A DNA stretch of 64,000 nt from Lamellibrachia satsuma (GCA_033239005.1 BSQZ01000004.1:12370507-12434506), one strand, 5' to 3'. Numbered from the stretch's first letter, positions 23,325-35,345 are shown. The notes: generated by a model not told the origin, from the letters alone. Made by a program: numbers and translations.

Positions 23325-24150
23325 ATGACTTATTTAGCAAATCGGACATCCTGAGCCGTTGGAAGGACTACTATGCCATGATGCTAACCCGACCCTCCAA
23401 AATCAATGACAAAATCCTAGAGTCAATCCAACAGTGTCCCATCTAAGATAAGTTGGACAAATTTCCGACAAAACAAGAGATCGAACAAGCAGTCACATCC
23501 ACTGCAAACAATAAGGCAGCAGGGTTAGACAGGATCCCAGCTGAGGGGAACAAAAACGGAGGTGACATCCTCATTGCCAATCTGCTCGACAGATACTGCG
23601 AGTCTGGTGAACTACCACAGAACTTCAAAGATGAACTGATTGTGAACATCTGTAAATATAAAGGAGATCAGCAGGACTGCAGCAACTATCGCAGCATCTC
23701 GCTACTGGCCATTGCAAGCAAAATCTTTGCAAAAATTCTGCTCCAGTGACTGCTGGTCGTTATAAATGATGTCCTTCCAGAAGCACAGTGTGGATTTCAT
23801 TCATCACATTGATTGATATGATCTTCACCTCACGTCAGCTGCAAGAGAAGGCAGCTGAACAGAACAAACCACTTTACACAGCATTCGTTGATCTCTCAAA
23901 AGCGTTCGACTTGATCAGTCGCCCTTGCCTCTGGCGACTTCTCTCAAAATTTGGCTGCCCTGACAAGTACATACTGATGCTGGGGCGTTTCAGGAGGGCA
24001 CGCAAGCAAGGTGATGATTGACTGCGAGATGACGAATGCATTTTCTGTGGCACACGGAGTTAAACAAGTCTGTATCCTAGTGCCAACACTGATAAAGACA
24101 TGATACTACCAAAGGCATTTACATAAATAGGAGCGCCACCAGCATACAGA
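23325..24150 (+). mobile_element. RTE-like LINE, 5' part of the reverse transcriptase
   Basis: Frames at 23325-23749 and 23788-24021 read as the linker and first half of an RTE-type RT: LSRWKDYYAMMLTRPSKIND, NKAAGLDRIPAE, CSNYRSISLLAIASKIFAKI, then after a frame break LYTAFVDLSKAFDLISRPCL. A short tail (GVKQVCILVPTL at about 24055, GIYIN at about 24117) is followed by unrelated sequence. The missing second half, starting with TRSEGRLFN, resumes at 28172 in the same orientation, so the two parts look like one element split by the LINE at 24.2-28.2 kb. Internal stops and shifts show it is dead. Confidence 0.8.
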
Positions 24151-24441
24151 AAACCACACTAAAATTGTTGTGCTAGCATGTGTATTTTTAACTGGTTTGA
24201 TCATAGTCTGTGGTTTCAGGTTTGTCATAATGTAGTGTAACATACTTGCCCACCTTAAGGTCACCAGTGGTTGTGAAAGTGTTGCTGCTGTGTTGAGTTA
24301 TTGTGTTGTATATTGCTATGTGTGTTGTGTAGAATTAGTGAAGGCTAGGTCAGTGTTGTGGTCCACTGACCACACCCTTGTCTGGACAGGTGATGCAATA
24401 ATTGTCTTCGTACACTTTGATGGAGCCAGTAGAAGTACAAC

Positions 24442-24925
24442 ATGAAGTGTGATCAATGCAAGCAAACAGGCAGGGATAAGGCAATGCAAGTAGGCGCCTG
24501 TAAAATCTACCAAGAGTGTGTTGATGCAGCAGCATCTGCAAATGTGGGAGAAAGTAAAGACAGTTTAAATGTGCAAAAGAAACTTAGGGTAAATGAGTTA
24601 CTGGCATACGTTAACACATACAGACATCAGTCATCAAAGCTGAAAATTCAAATGGCCTGTATGAAATTTTATGCAGATCAAGATGTACTTGATGCTAAAC
24701 AGGTGCTGGGTGATCCCCAGAATAGACAGGAGTCAAACAGAAGTAAGGCAGAGAAATCAGTAGAAGATATCTATGCTGCATTCCAAAAATGAGATGAAAT
24801 GAAAGTTGAACCGTGTTTTGCTGCTGTTGACATTAAGAGATTACCTAACTTTACCCCAGAGGATGTGGACCTGACATCTGTCTTAGAGAGGATGGTAACA
24901 TAAATTACTGCAAAAGCAAGAAGGG
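24442..24925 (+). pseudogene. LINE ORF1-like protein
   Basis: The first open frame starts at ATG 24442 with MKCDQCKQTGRDKAMQ, a Cys-rich start that could be part of a zinc-binding motif. It continues as a charged, partly helical protein to a stop at 24790 and resumes in the same style (CFAAVDIKRLPNFTPEDVDL) to about 24925. ORF1 proteins bind element RNA. Assignment rests on position before the endonuclease; the sequence itself is not diagnostic. Confidence 0.5.
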
Positions 24926-25279
24926 CAGGCAAAATATGTAGATGCTGTCCAGTTGAACAGAGATAATAATAATCTGACTGTCAGAGCCAGTGGCATGTCC
25001 TGTCCAACATGCCCCAGAGGCTGAACGGCCTCCTAGAGGTACTAATCGGACTACCAGTACAACAAATGCAATGACCACTCAGAAAGTGGCACGCCCAATA
25101 CAACAGGTCTTGCCTAAACCAGTGTCCTATGATGGGAACAATAGACAGTGGAAGAAAAAAGAGAAACATTGTGTTTGGCACTGGCTGTGGCAGTGTACAG
25201 GGGGCACCACCTCCTAGTAGAGATCTAGTAATAGAAAGGGTGTCAAAGGTAACAAAAGACAATAAAAAGAAACTCAAGT

Positions 25280-25800
25280 TTGGCTCTTACAACTGTAAGC
25301 GTTTTGGTATTGACAAGTATGTTATTATGCCAACCTTCCTGGTGGCGTGTGATTTTTTTTTATACAAGAACATTGTACGTAAAATTTGTAAACCATGTAT
25401 AAAACACAATTTGTACCATGACTGAACTCATTTCGCCCAAACAGTGTGCGTAGTATCCAGTTCAATGTATGAGTGTGCCATTGATAGACAGACCCTACGG
25501 GGGCAGTTCAATTATGTGGTCACCCAATATTAGCTGTAAAGTGGATACAAACGCGTGCATATCTAAGAGGTTGTGTGCCGTGAAAGTAACAGAAGATAGT
25601 ATTGAGTTTGTATTGCTTTACTCGTATATGCCATGTGACAAGGATTATGCAAATCACGACTTATTTGAATATATAGACGTTCTTAATGGAGTGATATTTG
25701 TAACAAAACTGCATCACTGCAATTATCAAATATGAATCAGTGTTTATGAACAGTGATTTTTCTGATCATGTCCCATTATGTCTTGAAATGCAAATAGATG
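25280..25800 (+). pseudogene. LINE endonuclease domain, interrupted
   Basis: Pieces of an EEP-type nuclease are visible: LKFGSYNCKRFG at the start (25273-25308), a middle part with PYGGSSIMWSPNIS (25493-25534) and VLLYSYMPCDKDYANHDLF, and the terminal FSDHVPLCLEM around 25756-25788, which carries the conserved Ser-Asp-His. Sequence is lost between about 25340 and 25469. At least two frameshifts make it non-functional. Confidence 0.65.
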
Positions 25801-25899
25801 TCATATCATGAAACATTTGAACGTAAATGTGAATCAAATGTAGCTTGGCATAAATGTACAGAGGTCCAAATTTAGAGTCGCAAACATGAGCTTGATAAG

Positions 25900-27395
25900 T
25901 TGATATTATGTACTGATTTTAATCATGATGCTGTTAGTTGTGTTGATTACCAATGTAAAAGGCACACAGGTTTTTTCTCTGATTTATATAATACTGTTGT
26001 AGATGGTTGCATTGTTGCCTCAGATATGTGTTTGCCAAAGACGGGTGCCAAGAAAGGAAGCAGCAAGGTGATACCTGGTTGGAACGAACATGTACAGGCT
26101 CGACACGATACTTCCTTGTTCTGGCGTGATATTTGGGTGAAATGTGGTAGGCCACATAATGGTGAAGTAGCCGATATCATGAGGCATACTCGAACCAGGT
26201 ATCACTACGATGTGAGATTAATAAAGGAAGAAACAAGGATAAAAAGCAATAGAATGGCTGAAGTTATTAGAGAAGGTAATGATCGTAACCTATGGAAACA
26301 GGTGCATAGTTTGAAAAAATCTTGTTATTTTCTGCCAAATGTTATTGATGGTCATATAGGATCAGAAGATATTGCTGACTTATTTTCCTCAAAGTCTGAA
26401 CAATTGTACAATTCTGTTGGATTTGATGAAGATCATATGTGCTTATTAAAAAGTAGAGTTGACAATCTTGTTATTAATATGTGTGTGCATGAAAATGATG
26501 ATAATGACAATGGTCACAACTGCCATCAGCAGCATGATCTCAAGAAATGTGTAAATTGCATGAAACATGATAAAAAAGAAGAAAATGGCATATTCTCTAA
26601 CCATATCATACATGGTACTGAACAATTTTTTAAAGCTTTAACCTTGCTCTACAATGGCATGCTTACTCATGGTGTATCCCCAAGTGAGTTACTGATAGGT
26701 ACTATGGTGCCACTTCAGAAAGATAAAAGAAAGGCGCATCATAGCACTGATAACTATAGAGCGTTGACCTTAGGCAGCATCATTGGCAAGCTTTATGATG
26801 CCATTATAATCAAACAAACTAGAGTTTTTGACACATCAGATTTACAATTTGGGTTTAAAGATGGCTTATCCACAACAATGTGTACTTTTATGGTAAAAGA
26901 AACTATTTCATATTATGTAAATAATGGTAGTGTTGTACATTTTATTGCTTGATGCTTCTAAAGCATTTGATTGTGTAAATCGTGTTGTTTAAAACATTTA
27001 TTTAGTATGTGCCCATTAGTTGTAAGACTTTTGCTTCACATGCATACACACCAGAAATTACAAGTTAGATGGAATGACGTAATGTCAAACCAATTCAGTG
27101 TGAAGAATGGGGTTTGCCAAGGAGGTGTTATGTCTCTACTTCTATTTGGAGTGTACATGGATGGGCTGTTGGATGAACTAAAAGACCTTGGAATTGGCTG
27201 TTATATTGGGCAACATCTCTGCAGAGCTGCAGGATATGCTGATGACATTATACTACTATGTCTTACTAGTTCTGGGTTGCAAAAAATGATTGAGGTGTGT
27301 GAGAAATATACCAAAATGCATTGTTTTTTAAAGGGTAAAAAAGCAAACTATTGGTGTAAAACAAGAAGGATGCCGATCAACATTTTGAAATAAAA
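25900..27395 (+). pseudogene. LINE reverse transcriptase
   Basis: A 350-codon open stretch to 26952 contains the pre-RT linker and the RT blocks DNYRALTLGSIIGKLYDAII and LQFGFKDGLSTTMC. After a one-base shift near 26945 the frame continues with LDASKAFDCVN, then FSVKNGVCQGGVMSLLLFG and the catalytic GYADDIILL (Asp-Asp at 27241-27246). The active-site residues are intact. One short deletion relative to the usual length may lie between the linker and the first RT block (around 26575). Only two or so disablements are visible, so this may be a recent insertion. Confidence 0.85.
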
Positions 27396-28100
27396 GGTAC
27401 AGATGTTTCTACATTTGAGAAAAATATACATCTGGGATATGTACTTAGCACAACTGATACGTATGAAATGGTGTTTGATGGTATCAAGAAATTTAATTGT
27501 AGTGTAAATAGATTTATGTCTGAGTTTGGTTCATTCCAAACTGTCGTCAAAAACAAATTGTTTCATCAGTATTGTTGTGCAGTGTGCGGATCTCAACTAT
27601 GGCCACTGTGGCATGACAGTGTTAACAAGATGTGCACACAGTGGCGTAATGCATTGCGTAAGGTATAGAAGCTACTATATGATTCGCACAGAGATTTAAT
27701 ACCATTAACTGCTGAATATGTACCTTTAGATTTTGATTTGGTCTTTAGGTTTATAAAGTTTTACAGAACAGTAGCATTGTCAGACAACATGGTTGTTAAT
27801 TATATAGCAAATACAATGACATTTGCTTATAGGTCCATTGTGGGCAAGAAAGTAAGACACATTATGTCCAAATATAACATGACCCACCATGAACTGTTGT
27901 ATACGCCTATGAGTGCTATTAAACATAAATGTAAAGAAATGTGGAATATCAATGCCAATGCTATATACTATGACAATGCAAAAATAATTTGTGAATTGGT
28001 GGAAATGAAACATTGTAACAATGACATTGTCTTAAATATGGAAGAATGTAATGCTGTGATTTCACATCTCAGTTTTCTAGCTGCTATTTCTAACTTATGA
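27396..28100 (+). pseudogene. LINE C-terminal region after the RT
   Basis: The frame continues (HLGYVLSTTD at about 27430, FDGIKKFNCSVNRFMSEFGS, LFHQYCCAVCGSQLWPLWH) with one in-frame stop at 27666, then FRFIKFYRTVALSDN to the stop near 28098. A length of 220-230 residues behind the YADD box is usual for LINE thumb and connection regions. The 3' end with AATAAA-like and (AAT)n sequence follows directly. Confidence 0.7.
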
Positions 28101-28168
28101 TTTGTTTAATATGTACATGTTTTTGGATCTTGAGTCCGAATAAAGATGATAATAATAATAATAATAAC

Positions 28169-29127
28169 AACAACACGCTCTGAAGGAAGGCTTTTCAATG
28201 CGTCCCACCTCAAAGCAAAGACAAAGGTACGACAACTGTGCGTTCGGGACCTTCTATACGCTGACGAAACAGGGTTTGTGTCACATTCTGAGGTTGATCT
28301 GCAAACAATAGTTGACAGGTTTTCCGCCGCTTCTGCATCTTTTGGACTCTCTATCAATGTTGGAATAACTGAGGTCTTGCATCAATCTGCTCCTGGGACA
28401 CCGTACACAGCACTGACAATCTTGCTCAATGGTACACCACTTAACATCGCTACTACCTTTAAATACCTTGCGAGCACCATCGCAAATTACTGCAGCTTTG
28501 ACAGAGAACTGGAACAAACACAACATCCAGCTTGTAACAAAATGCAAGGTCTACCGTGCTATCATCATCAGTTCAGAGACATAAACGCTGTATAGATGTC
28601 ATTCAGCGATTGTCATAGATACACCTATGCTACTTACGAGCCATCATCGGAATCAGGTGGTAAGACCGAGTGACCAACAATGAAGTACTGCAATGTGGCA
28701 ATATGCTGAGCATCAAGGCAATGCTTCTAAGCCACCAACTTACCTGGACCGGCCACGTTGTATGGACAAATGACGACCGACTGCCTAAGGCAGTTCTGTA
28801 CAGCAAGCAATGGCAGGCAAAGCGAAATGTTGGAAGACCACACTTAAGCTACATGGATTGCACAAAGCGACACCTCCACGCCACCAATATCAACAAGAGG
28901 CACTGGGAGTAGATGGCGCATGATCGCAGTGCTTGGCATACAGCCATCAAAAAAGGAGTCGCAAAAGCCAAACCCAAAAGAGCAACCGATGTCGAAACCA
29001 AAACATCAAATCTTGCAAATCGAACAAATCAGCTGCCAGAGTTCACATGCCAATACTGCGGAAGGAAACTGGCGGCTCATAATGGCCAACTATCCCATGA
29101 AAGATATTATGCGAAAAAACGTTGAAC
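28169..29127 (+). mobile_element. RTE-like LINE, 3' part (continuation of 23.3-24.15 kb)
   Basis: Immediately after the (AAT)n tail the frame reads TRSEGRLFNASHLKAKTKV, the standard continuation of an RTE-like RT, then LLYADETGF. The catalytic YADD is changed to YADE (Glu codon 28266-28268). Later blocks are TFKYLASTIANYCSFDRELE, LSHQLTWTGHVV-type text at 28718-28755, RHLHATNI and a C-terminal C2H2-like zinc finger FTCQYCGRKLAAH (29041-29079) with His positions further on. The frame is lost between 28595 and 28670. Ends near 29127. Confidence 0.82.
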
Positions 29128-29189
29128 GATTTGCGAGGTTAATGCATTACTCGAAATCAAGAAGACCGCCAATGATATATATTTGTAAC

Positions 29190-29667
29190 ATGTATAGTAG
29201 AACAAATCAGTATACCACTTGCAAGAGTGTTCAACTTGTCATTAAAAGAGGGAGTTGTTCCATTTGAATAGAAAGAAGCAAACATCATGCCATTATTTAA
29301 AAAGGTTTCGAGAAATAAGTCCGAGAATTAGACCAGTGAGTTTAACGTCAGCGATTTGTAAATTATTAGAAAGGTTAATTAAAGACCATATGGTGGACTT
29401 CCTTGTTAAGCATAAATTATTAAATTCATTTCAAATTGGATTCTTAAAAGCGAAGTTATGCTTAACAAATATGTTGTTTTTTGGAAGAAAACACAAAGTG
29501 GATAGACGAGGGATCGCCATTAGATATTGTCTACCTAGATTTTCAGAAAGCTTTTGACAAAGTGCCACATCAAAGGTTACTACTTAAATTAAAAGCCCGT
29601 GGTATCGGGAATACCATAATCGACTGGATAGAACAATGGCTGACTGACAGAAGACAACGTATTGTAG
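29190..29667 (+). mobile_element. CR1/L2-like LINE, first part (copy A)
   Basis: RT N-terminal half: LKEGVVPFE, PVSLTSAICKLLERLIKDHM, then after a one-base shift VYLDFQKAFDKVPHQRLLLK and IDWIEQWLTDRRQRIVVE. It stops exactly there and is followed by a second copy of the family that begins at an earlier RT position. The missing continuation (DGEVSNWKSVLSGVPQGS) is found at 31058, so copy A and the stretch from 31058 are one element split by copy B. Confidence 0.82.
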
Positions 29668-31057
29668 TAGAATTACAGACCAGTGAGTTTAACATCAGTT
29701 GTACGTAAATTACTTGAAACATTAATGAGAGACCACATGGTGGAATTCCTTGTGAAACATAAATTAATAACTACATGTACATCTCAACATGGGTTCTTAA
29801 AAGCAAGGTCATGTCTAACCAATCTCTTATGTTTTTTTGAAGACATTACAAAGTGGGTAGATGACGGGTCACCAGTGGATGTTGTCTACTTAGATTTTCA
29901 GAAAGCTTTCGATAAAGTGCCACATCAAAGATTGTTACTTAAACTAGAAGCCCATGGTATAAGTAATGATGTAATCAACTACACTGTAGATAGAAAAGTG
30001 GCTTACACACAGAATACAGAGAGTAATAGTAGATGGTGAGATTTCAAACTGGAAATAGGTTTTGAGTGGGGTACCACAGGGATCAGTAGTAGGCCCTATA
30101 CTGTTTTTAATATATATAAATGATTTGGGAGATGACATATCTAGCAAAGTACTCAAATTTGTAGATGATACAAAAGTATTCAGAAAAGTTACTAATGATA
30201 CAGATAAACAAAGTTTACAGGATGATCTAGATAAATTTGTTAAATGGTCAGAAAAATGGCAAATGTTATTAAATTTTAGGAAGTGTAAATGTATACACAT
30301 AGGACATGGAAAAATGGATGAAGAATATAAAAATGGGGGATGCTGTACTAGGTAGAACCACACAAGAAAAGGACTTAGGAGTAACATTTAGTGCTGACAT
30401 GAACGTTTCAGAGCAATGTGAGATTGCTGCTTCGAAAGGAAATCAAATTCTAGGGCTAATTAGGAGAAATATCACGTATAAGGATAAACAGCTAACCCTG
30501 TACAAAGCAATAGTTAGACCACATTTGGAATATTGTATTCAAGCATGGAGGCCATATCGTAAAAAGGACATAGACAAGCTAGAAAGAATACAACGAAGAG
30601 CAACTAAAATGATTCCAGAATTGAGAGACCTTAGTTACGAAAGTCGCTTATTACAATGTGGTTTGACAGCACTAGAGACCAGGAGACTAAGAGGAGACCA
30701 AATAGAAGTGTTTAAAATAGTAATCGGTTATGAGGATGTTGGTAGGAATATGTTTTTCAAACTTAAAGGAGGCAGTAGAACCAGAGGACACAAAGTAGCA
30801 TTAGTTAAGGAGCAGTGTAGGTTGGACACAAGAAAGTACTCTTTCTCACAGAGGGTGATAAATGATTGGAACAAACTGCCAAATGATTGTGTTAATGCTA
30901 GTGGTGTGAATGTTTAAAAATAGAATTGACAGATATTTGATAAGGGCGGGCTACACATAGATGAAAAAATTGTTGGACTCTCGATAAGCCAATGGCTTCC
31001 TTGTCCACTTGCCATCTGGAACTTGTTGTTTGGGATGGCAATCTTGTTAAATCTAGA
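29668..31057 (+). mobile_element. CR1/L2-like LINE inserted in a member of its own family (copy B)
   Basis: A 5'-truncated LINE beginning at PVSLTSVVRKLLETLM. RT blocks: [49 protein letters not shown] (catalytic Asp-Asp kept), then, after a frame change at about 30340, the conserved C-terminal part LYKAIVRPHLEYCIQAWRPY and DWNKLPNDCVNASGVNV. The 3' UTR CTCTCGATAAGCCAATGG leads to a tail GATGGCAATCTTGTTAAATC. A deletion near 29990 and a stop at 30060 also occur. The element at 48 kb and that at 54 kb are its closest relatives. Confidence 0.85.
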
Positions 31058-31130
31058 TGGAGAAGTTTCTAACTGGAAATCAGTTTTGAGTGGGGTACCA
31101 CAAGGATCAGTATTAGGACCTTTATTATTC

Positions 31131-31203
<73 letters not shown>

Positions 31204-32095
31204 GACTTGGACAACAATATAACAAGTAACATACTGAAATCTGCAGATGACACAAAACTGTTTAGAAGGGTTAACACTGATGGTGATAAACAACATTTAC
31301 AAAACGATTTAGATAGATTAGTGAAATGGTCTGAGAAATGGCAGATGTTCAATTTTGGGAAATGTAAATGCCTACATACAGGATATGGGAACTTGGATGT
31401 AAACTATAAAATGGGAGATACTGTTCTGGGTACTACTGTAAAGGAAAAGGATTTAGTTATAATAAGTGCTGATATGAAAGTTTCAGAGCAGTGTGGTATT
31501 GCAGCTTCAAAGGGTATTCAAATTCTTGAGTTGATTAAAAGAAACATAACTTACAAGGATAAAAAGCTAATTATACCTCTGTATAAAGCAATAGTTAGAC
31601 CTCATTTAGAATACTGTATACAAGCGTGGAGACCATATCATAGGATGGATATAGATATGCTTGAATGCATACAGAGAGCAACTAAAATTATTCCAGAACT
31701 GAGAGAACTTAGTTATGAAGAACGCCTAAAAGAATGTGGTTTAACAACTCTAGGGACAAGGAGGTTAAGAGGAGATCAAACTGAAGTTTTAAAGATATTG
31801 AATGGGTATGAAAATATTGACAGAACTAGAGGACATGAGGTAAAATTAGTAAAGGATCAGTGTAGATTGGATATCAGGAAATACTTGTTCTCACAATAAA
31901 TGAATGGAACAAACTGTCTACGGATTGTATAACTGCTAGCAGTGTGAATGTGTTTAAAAACAAGGTTGACACATATCTCAGGAGGGCGGGTTACACGTAG
32001 ATGAACATTGTTGGGCTCTCGATAAGCCAATGGCTTCCTTGACCACTTGCCTTCTGGGCCTTTTGCTTGGATGGCAAATCTTGTTAATTTTTTTT
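31058..32095 (+). mobile_element. CR1/L2-like LINE, second part (copy A/C continued)
   Basis: The stretch resumes at DGEVSNWKSVLSGVPQGS and proceeds to LGPLLFLIYI, where a (TA)n tract of about 68 bp (31133-31201) is inserted exactly between the codons for LIYI and NDL. After it: KSADDTKLF (the usual FADD reads SADD), then KAIVRPHLEYCIQAWRPY to a stop near 31899, a further C-terminal trace, and the family 3' UTR ending at about 32095. A 12-residue deletion lies near 31820 (NIDRTRGHE). Confidence 0.85.
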
Positions 32096-32099
32096 AAAT

Positions 32100-34590
32100 T
32101 TAAGACAATTGTATTTTATAGGTTGAGATGTAGGTTCCATATACATATGATATAGGACTGCTTTTTTATTCCAGGATTTATAAGACAGTTAACAGTGAAT
32201 ATTGCTACACTCAGCAAACAGTGAACATTGGCACAATTCACCGGCATAGATTTATGAAGCAGACAAAGTAGTGAACGGTGAATGTTGCAACACTCAGCAT
32301 TTAGTGAACAATCATCATGCACTTGGTTCCCTAAGGGAATAATGTAGAATCTTGCAGCAATCATCCATTCCACGCGATAAATGTCAGATTCAGCAGTGAA
32401 ATACTGTGATTCCCTCTGATGAACCGTTTCATAAATATTACTTCGTGTTGTATTGCAGGACATTATTTTATGAAACCATGACTGAAATATAAATATTGCT
32501 GTAATGATCCTGCAGTGTACCGTACATGCAGGAAATTAGAATATATAATAAACTGTGTTAAATTTATGCAATGACCTCATTAAGGCAGTAAAAATGCCTG
32601 GATTTAAACAAGATTTGCATGTGAGATAGATGAAATTCTGGCAAGTATTTCAATATTTTTTATTTAATTGCAGTTCTATAATAACATAACATTTGATAAT
32701 GACAAAGTGTGGTGATATTTGACCAATTGTAAATCATAGAAAAATACATTTGGTAAGAATTGGAAATATGAAAACATATTAAATGAACATTATTCTGCTA
32801 TACTATAATGACTGAATGCATGTGTCTGCTAGCGCATGTTAGCGCCAGCAATTTTTAAATGACCTAGCACTCGCGGGCATTATCGCTCACCCAGAAGCGA
32901 TTTCTAAAATACCTCTTGCAATGCATTCTTTGTCATTTAGTGTGGAATAATCTTTACCTAGACTGCCATTTGCAACACATAATGTGGTCAGTAATAATTT
33001 AATTTTTTTTCTATTTCCTTGACATCATTTCATAAAAAATAAGTTAATGAAACATAATTGTGTCGTAAAGTCAGGCGTGTGCACTTAAAAAGAATTATAA
33101 AGGAGTACAGTACTTCAGGAAAAGGGTCAAGTAGCAATTACATGCAAGTACACAATAATTTTACTTAGTTATAGACTTACAATCATGTACAAATGTACTT
33201 TAAACTTAACCCCAAAACTTGTTATCCCTGGTGTACGAGGTGGTCGTTGTAATGCATATATTGTGTTTTGCTTTGTAGATAGTTTCACAACACAGACACC
33301 ACAGCCAACATACAACTACACACTTGGGTTATCACACCTCACATGTGTACCACAACCAACATGTTTGTGCAGACATTTCAAATTTGTGTAGACGTTTCAG
33401 GCCTTGACATTACGCTTTTGTAGTCGGTGGCCCAGTGGACCAGCATATTCGAAAAGTTACTAGCCCCCCACAAAAGTTACTGCCCGGGTTTTATCTCTGA
33501 TATAAAACATAGAATGTGTGCAATGCATCACGGTAGTTTCATGTATGTAGGACCTATATGTAAATTTAGCTAATTCTTCTGGCTACAAGACAGCCCTGTG
33601 TTCATTGAAAACTACTGATTAGCTAGGGCAGGAATGATAAGCCTGTATTCCTCTGTATCGCGATACATACACGATACACAATATCATCACTGAGCTACGG
33701 TACATGCAAACGAGGAAGGCAAATGCAGTACACAAACGTGGTAGACAAAAATAAATGAATTGCAACATCACTGCGAAACAATAGTGTCAATGTAAACGTT
33801 TTCTGCCTGTGTATCAGTAAGAAGCAAAATAACCATTTAATAACGTCTGCTGTTGCATTCGCATGGGCACCGACCAGCTCCCATTTGCCAATTAATGTTC
33901 TTATAAGCTGCACGGGTGTTTCCATGAGGGGAGTCAAATGGTTTATTTATTCAAATGACCATTGTTTTCTTTCAAAAACTGCCGTAAATTAACTTGGTTT
34001 AGTTTTCTTTCAGTTGTTTAATTGACCCAGATTTCTTCCCAATACCAAGCAGCAGTGACGAGTAGCAAGACACCGCGAACTATTAATTATTTTTTGGAGG
34101 CGTTTCGCCAGTCAGCAAATTATGCTAATCAACTACAATGTTATACTATGTTTATAAACTAAAATAATATCAGCTAAAACATTATTTTGTATGGCTTAAA
34201 TATTAATATCTTGCCACAGAATTAAGCCAGAGTCAAAATGTTTGCATTTTTGGACTTCTTATAGTAGCCTTTACAATGATATGACACATGTAGGGTAAAC
34301 AAATACAAAATCTCTGACATGCCTATACATATATGGCTATAGGGTTATTGTTACTTACATATCATGCAGAATGGGTGGCGTTATAAGAGGACTACTATGT
34401 AGAATTCATGCCACCTGTGTATTTTTTCTGTGCATCCCTTGTTCAGGGTCTGGATCCGCCTATGCTATTTATACCCATGCAGTCAGATGCCACTGTACAT
34501 GTCATGGTTGACTCAATGCCAAGGGCCAGCCCAAGGCCAAGCCAAGCCAAGGTGTTACAACCTCGATGGCGATACAGTGCCATGGCAGTG
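32100..34590. other. No recognisable gene
   Basis: Between 32180 and 32320 the phrase AACAGTGAAYATTG...CACTCAGCA recurs three times imperfectly (a decayed tandem repeat). 33413-33490 is a partial copy of the dispersed repeat at 16461-16690. No coding region is supported. Confidence 0.5.
33413..33490. repeat. Dispersed repeat, partial copy
   Basis: CAGGCCTTGACATTACGCTT followed by GTGGCCCAGTGGACCAG and AAAAGTTACT matches 16600-16685 in the same orientation and 50585-50690 inverted. Confidence 0.75.
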
Positions 34591-35030
34591 CTCTGAGGCG
34601 CGTGCCGATGCGGCGCATCGGCACGGGTCAAGCAAAACGTTCTTTTGTAGCCTACTTCAGTTACGTAGCGGCACGAAACACGTACGATATTATATTTCGC
34701 AGAGACAAGAGTGCATTTCAGTATACAGCTGATGTGTACATAGGTGGCTGCTAAAACAATTCGCTTGACGTACAGAAGCTTACCTCAAACACTTCGTCCG
34801 CGCGCTGCGCGCATAGACAAGTGTCGTCCGTCTGTAATGATTACGTAACGTCGCGCGCGAAAATGGCGTCCGCGCGCGTAGGTAGAGTCATCCGCCCCAC
34901 TCTTGAGCTAGCCTACTACAGCAACAGCCAGATAGAAAAAAATTGTAGGGCGATTGACTTTGCCTACCGCGCGCGCTGCTGGCTGGTTGGCTCTTTTCTA
35001 ACATAAGGATGGGCGACCCCAAGTGTTCTG
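34590..35030. promoter_or_regulatory. CpG-rich island-like segment with a perfect inverted repeat
   Basis: CpG is much more frequent here than in the surroundings (GCGCGC runs near 34800-34880 and 34968-34977). At 34601-34625 the 11-mer CGTGCCGATGC is followed after GGC by its exact reverse complement. Such islands often mark promoters, but no adjacent exon could be identified; a young mobile element is the alternative. Confidence 0.35.
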
Positions 35031-35107
35031 ACTAATGTGTCTGCTAAGAAGAGTACAGCGTAAAACCACCACTTCAAAAAACAATACAAGTACTCGGGGC
35101 GTTCATT

Positions 35108-35345
35108 TCGGTGGTGCAGTGATAGTGCCGTGATAGCAGTGTTTTGGAAACGCGTAGTTGCGTCCTTCTCCGTGTCGTGAAAGTATACGACACTGACCCA
35201 GACCCAATTGTTTATTGCAGAGGCCAGAGCATCATCTCAGCGAGACAGAACATTCTATATTTGGCGCAGATTCTTTATTTGGCATAAATTCTTTTTTTGC
35301 CGCTTCAACGAATCTTTGTTTTTTAATATCAGACTACGGTGATGA
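35108..35345. repeat. Dispersed repeat, copy 1 of a pair
   Basis: Matches 61138-61400 in the same orientation: TTCGGTGGTGCA, GGAAACGCGT, CTGACCCAGACCCAATTGTTTA, TTCTATATTTGGCGCAGATT and the following CGCTTCAACGA. Copy 2 has extra tandem units of TTTGGCGCAGATT. Confidence 0.85.

Larger units (their letters stand above)
24170..28168 (+). mobile_element. Nearly full-length LINE inserted into the RTE-like LINE
   Basis: The order is that of a LINE: a leader, ORF1-like region (24442-24925), endonuclease (25280-25800), reverse transcriptase (25900-27395), C-terminal region (to 28100), and a 3' end of ATAAAGATG(ATAATA...) just before the resumed RTE-like frame at 28172. Clade is uncertain; it is clearly distinct from both the RTE-like and CR1/L2-like families here. 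Few stops are present, so it is among the youngest autonomous-size elements in the window, but it is not intact. The exact 5' end (24150-24430) is not set. Confidence 0.75.

Noticed and set aside
34408..35006. Short open frames in the CpG-rich stretch as genes
   Set aside because: They arise because stop codons are rare in GC-rich DNA; no motif, and frames overlap on both strands.
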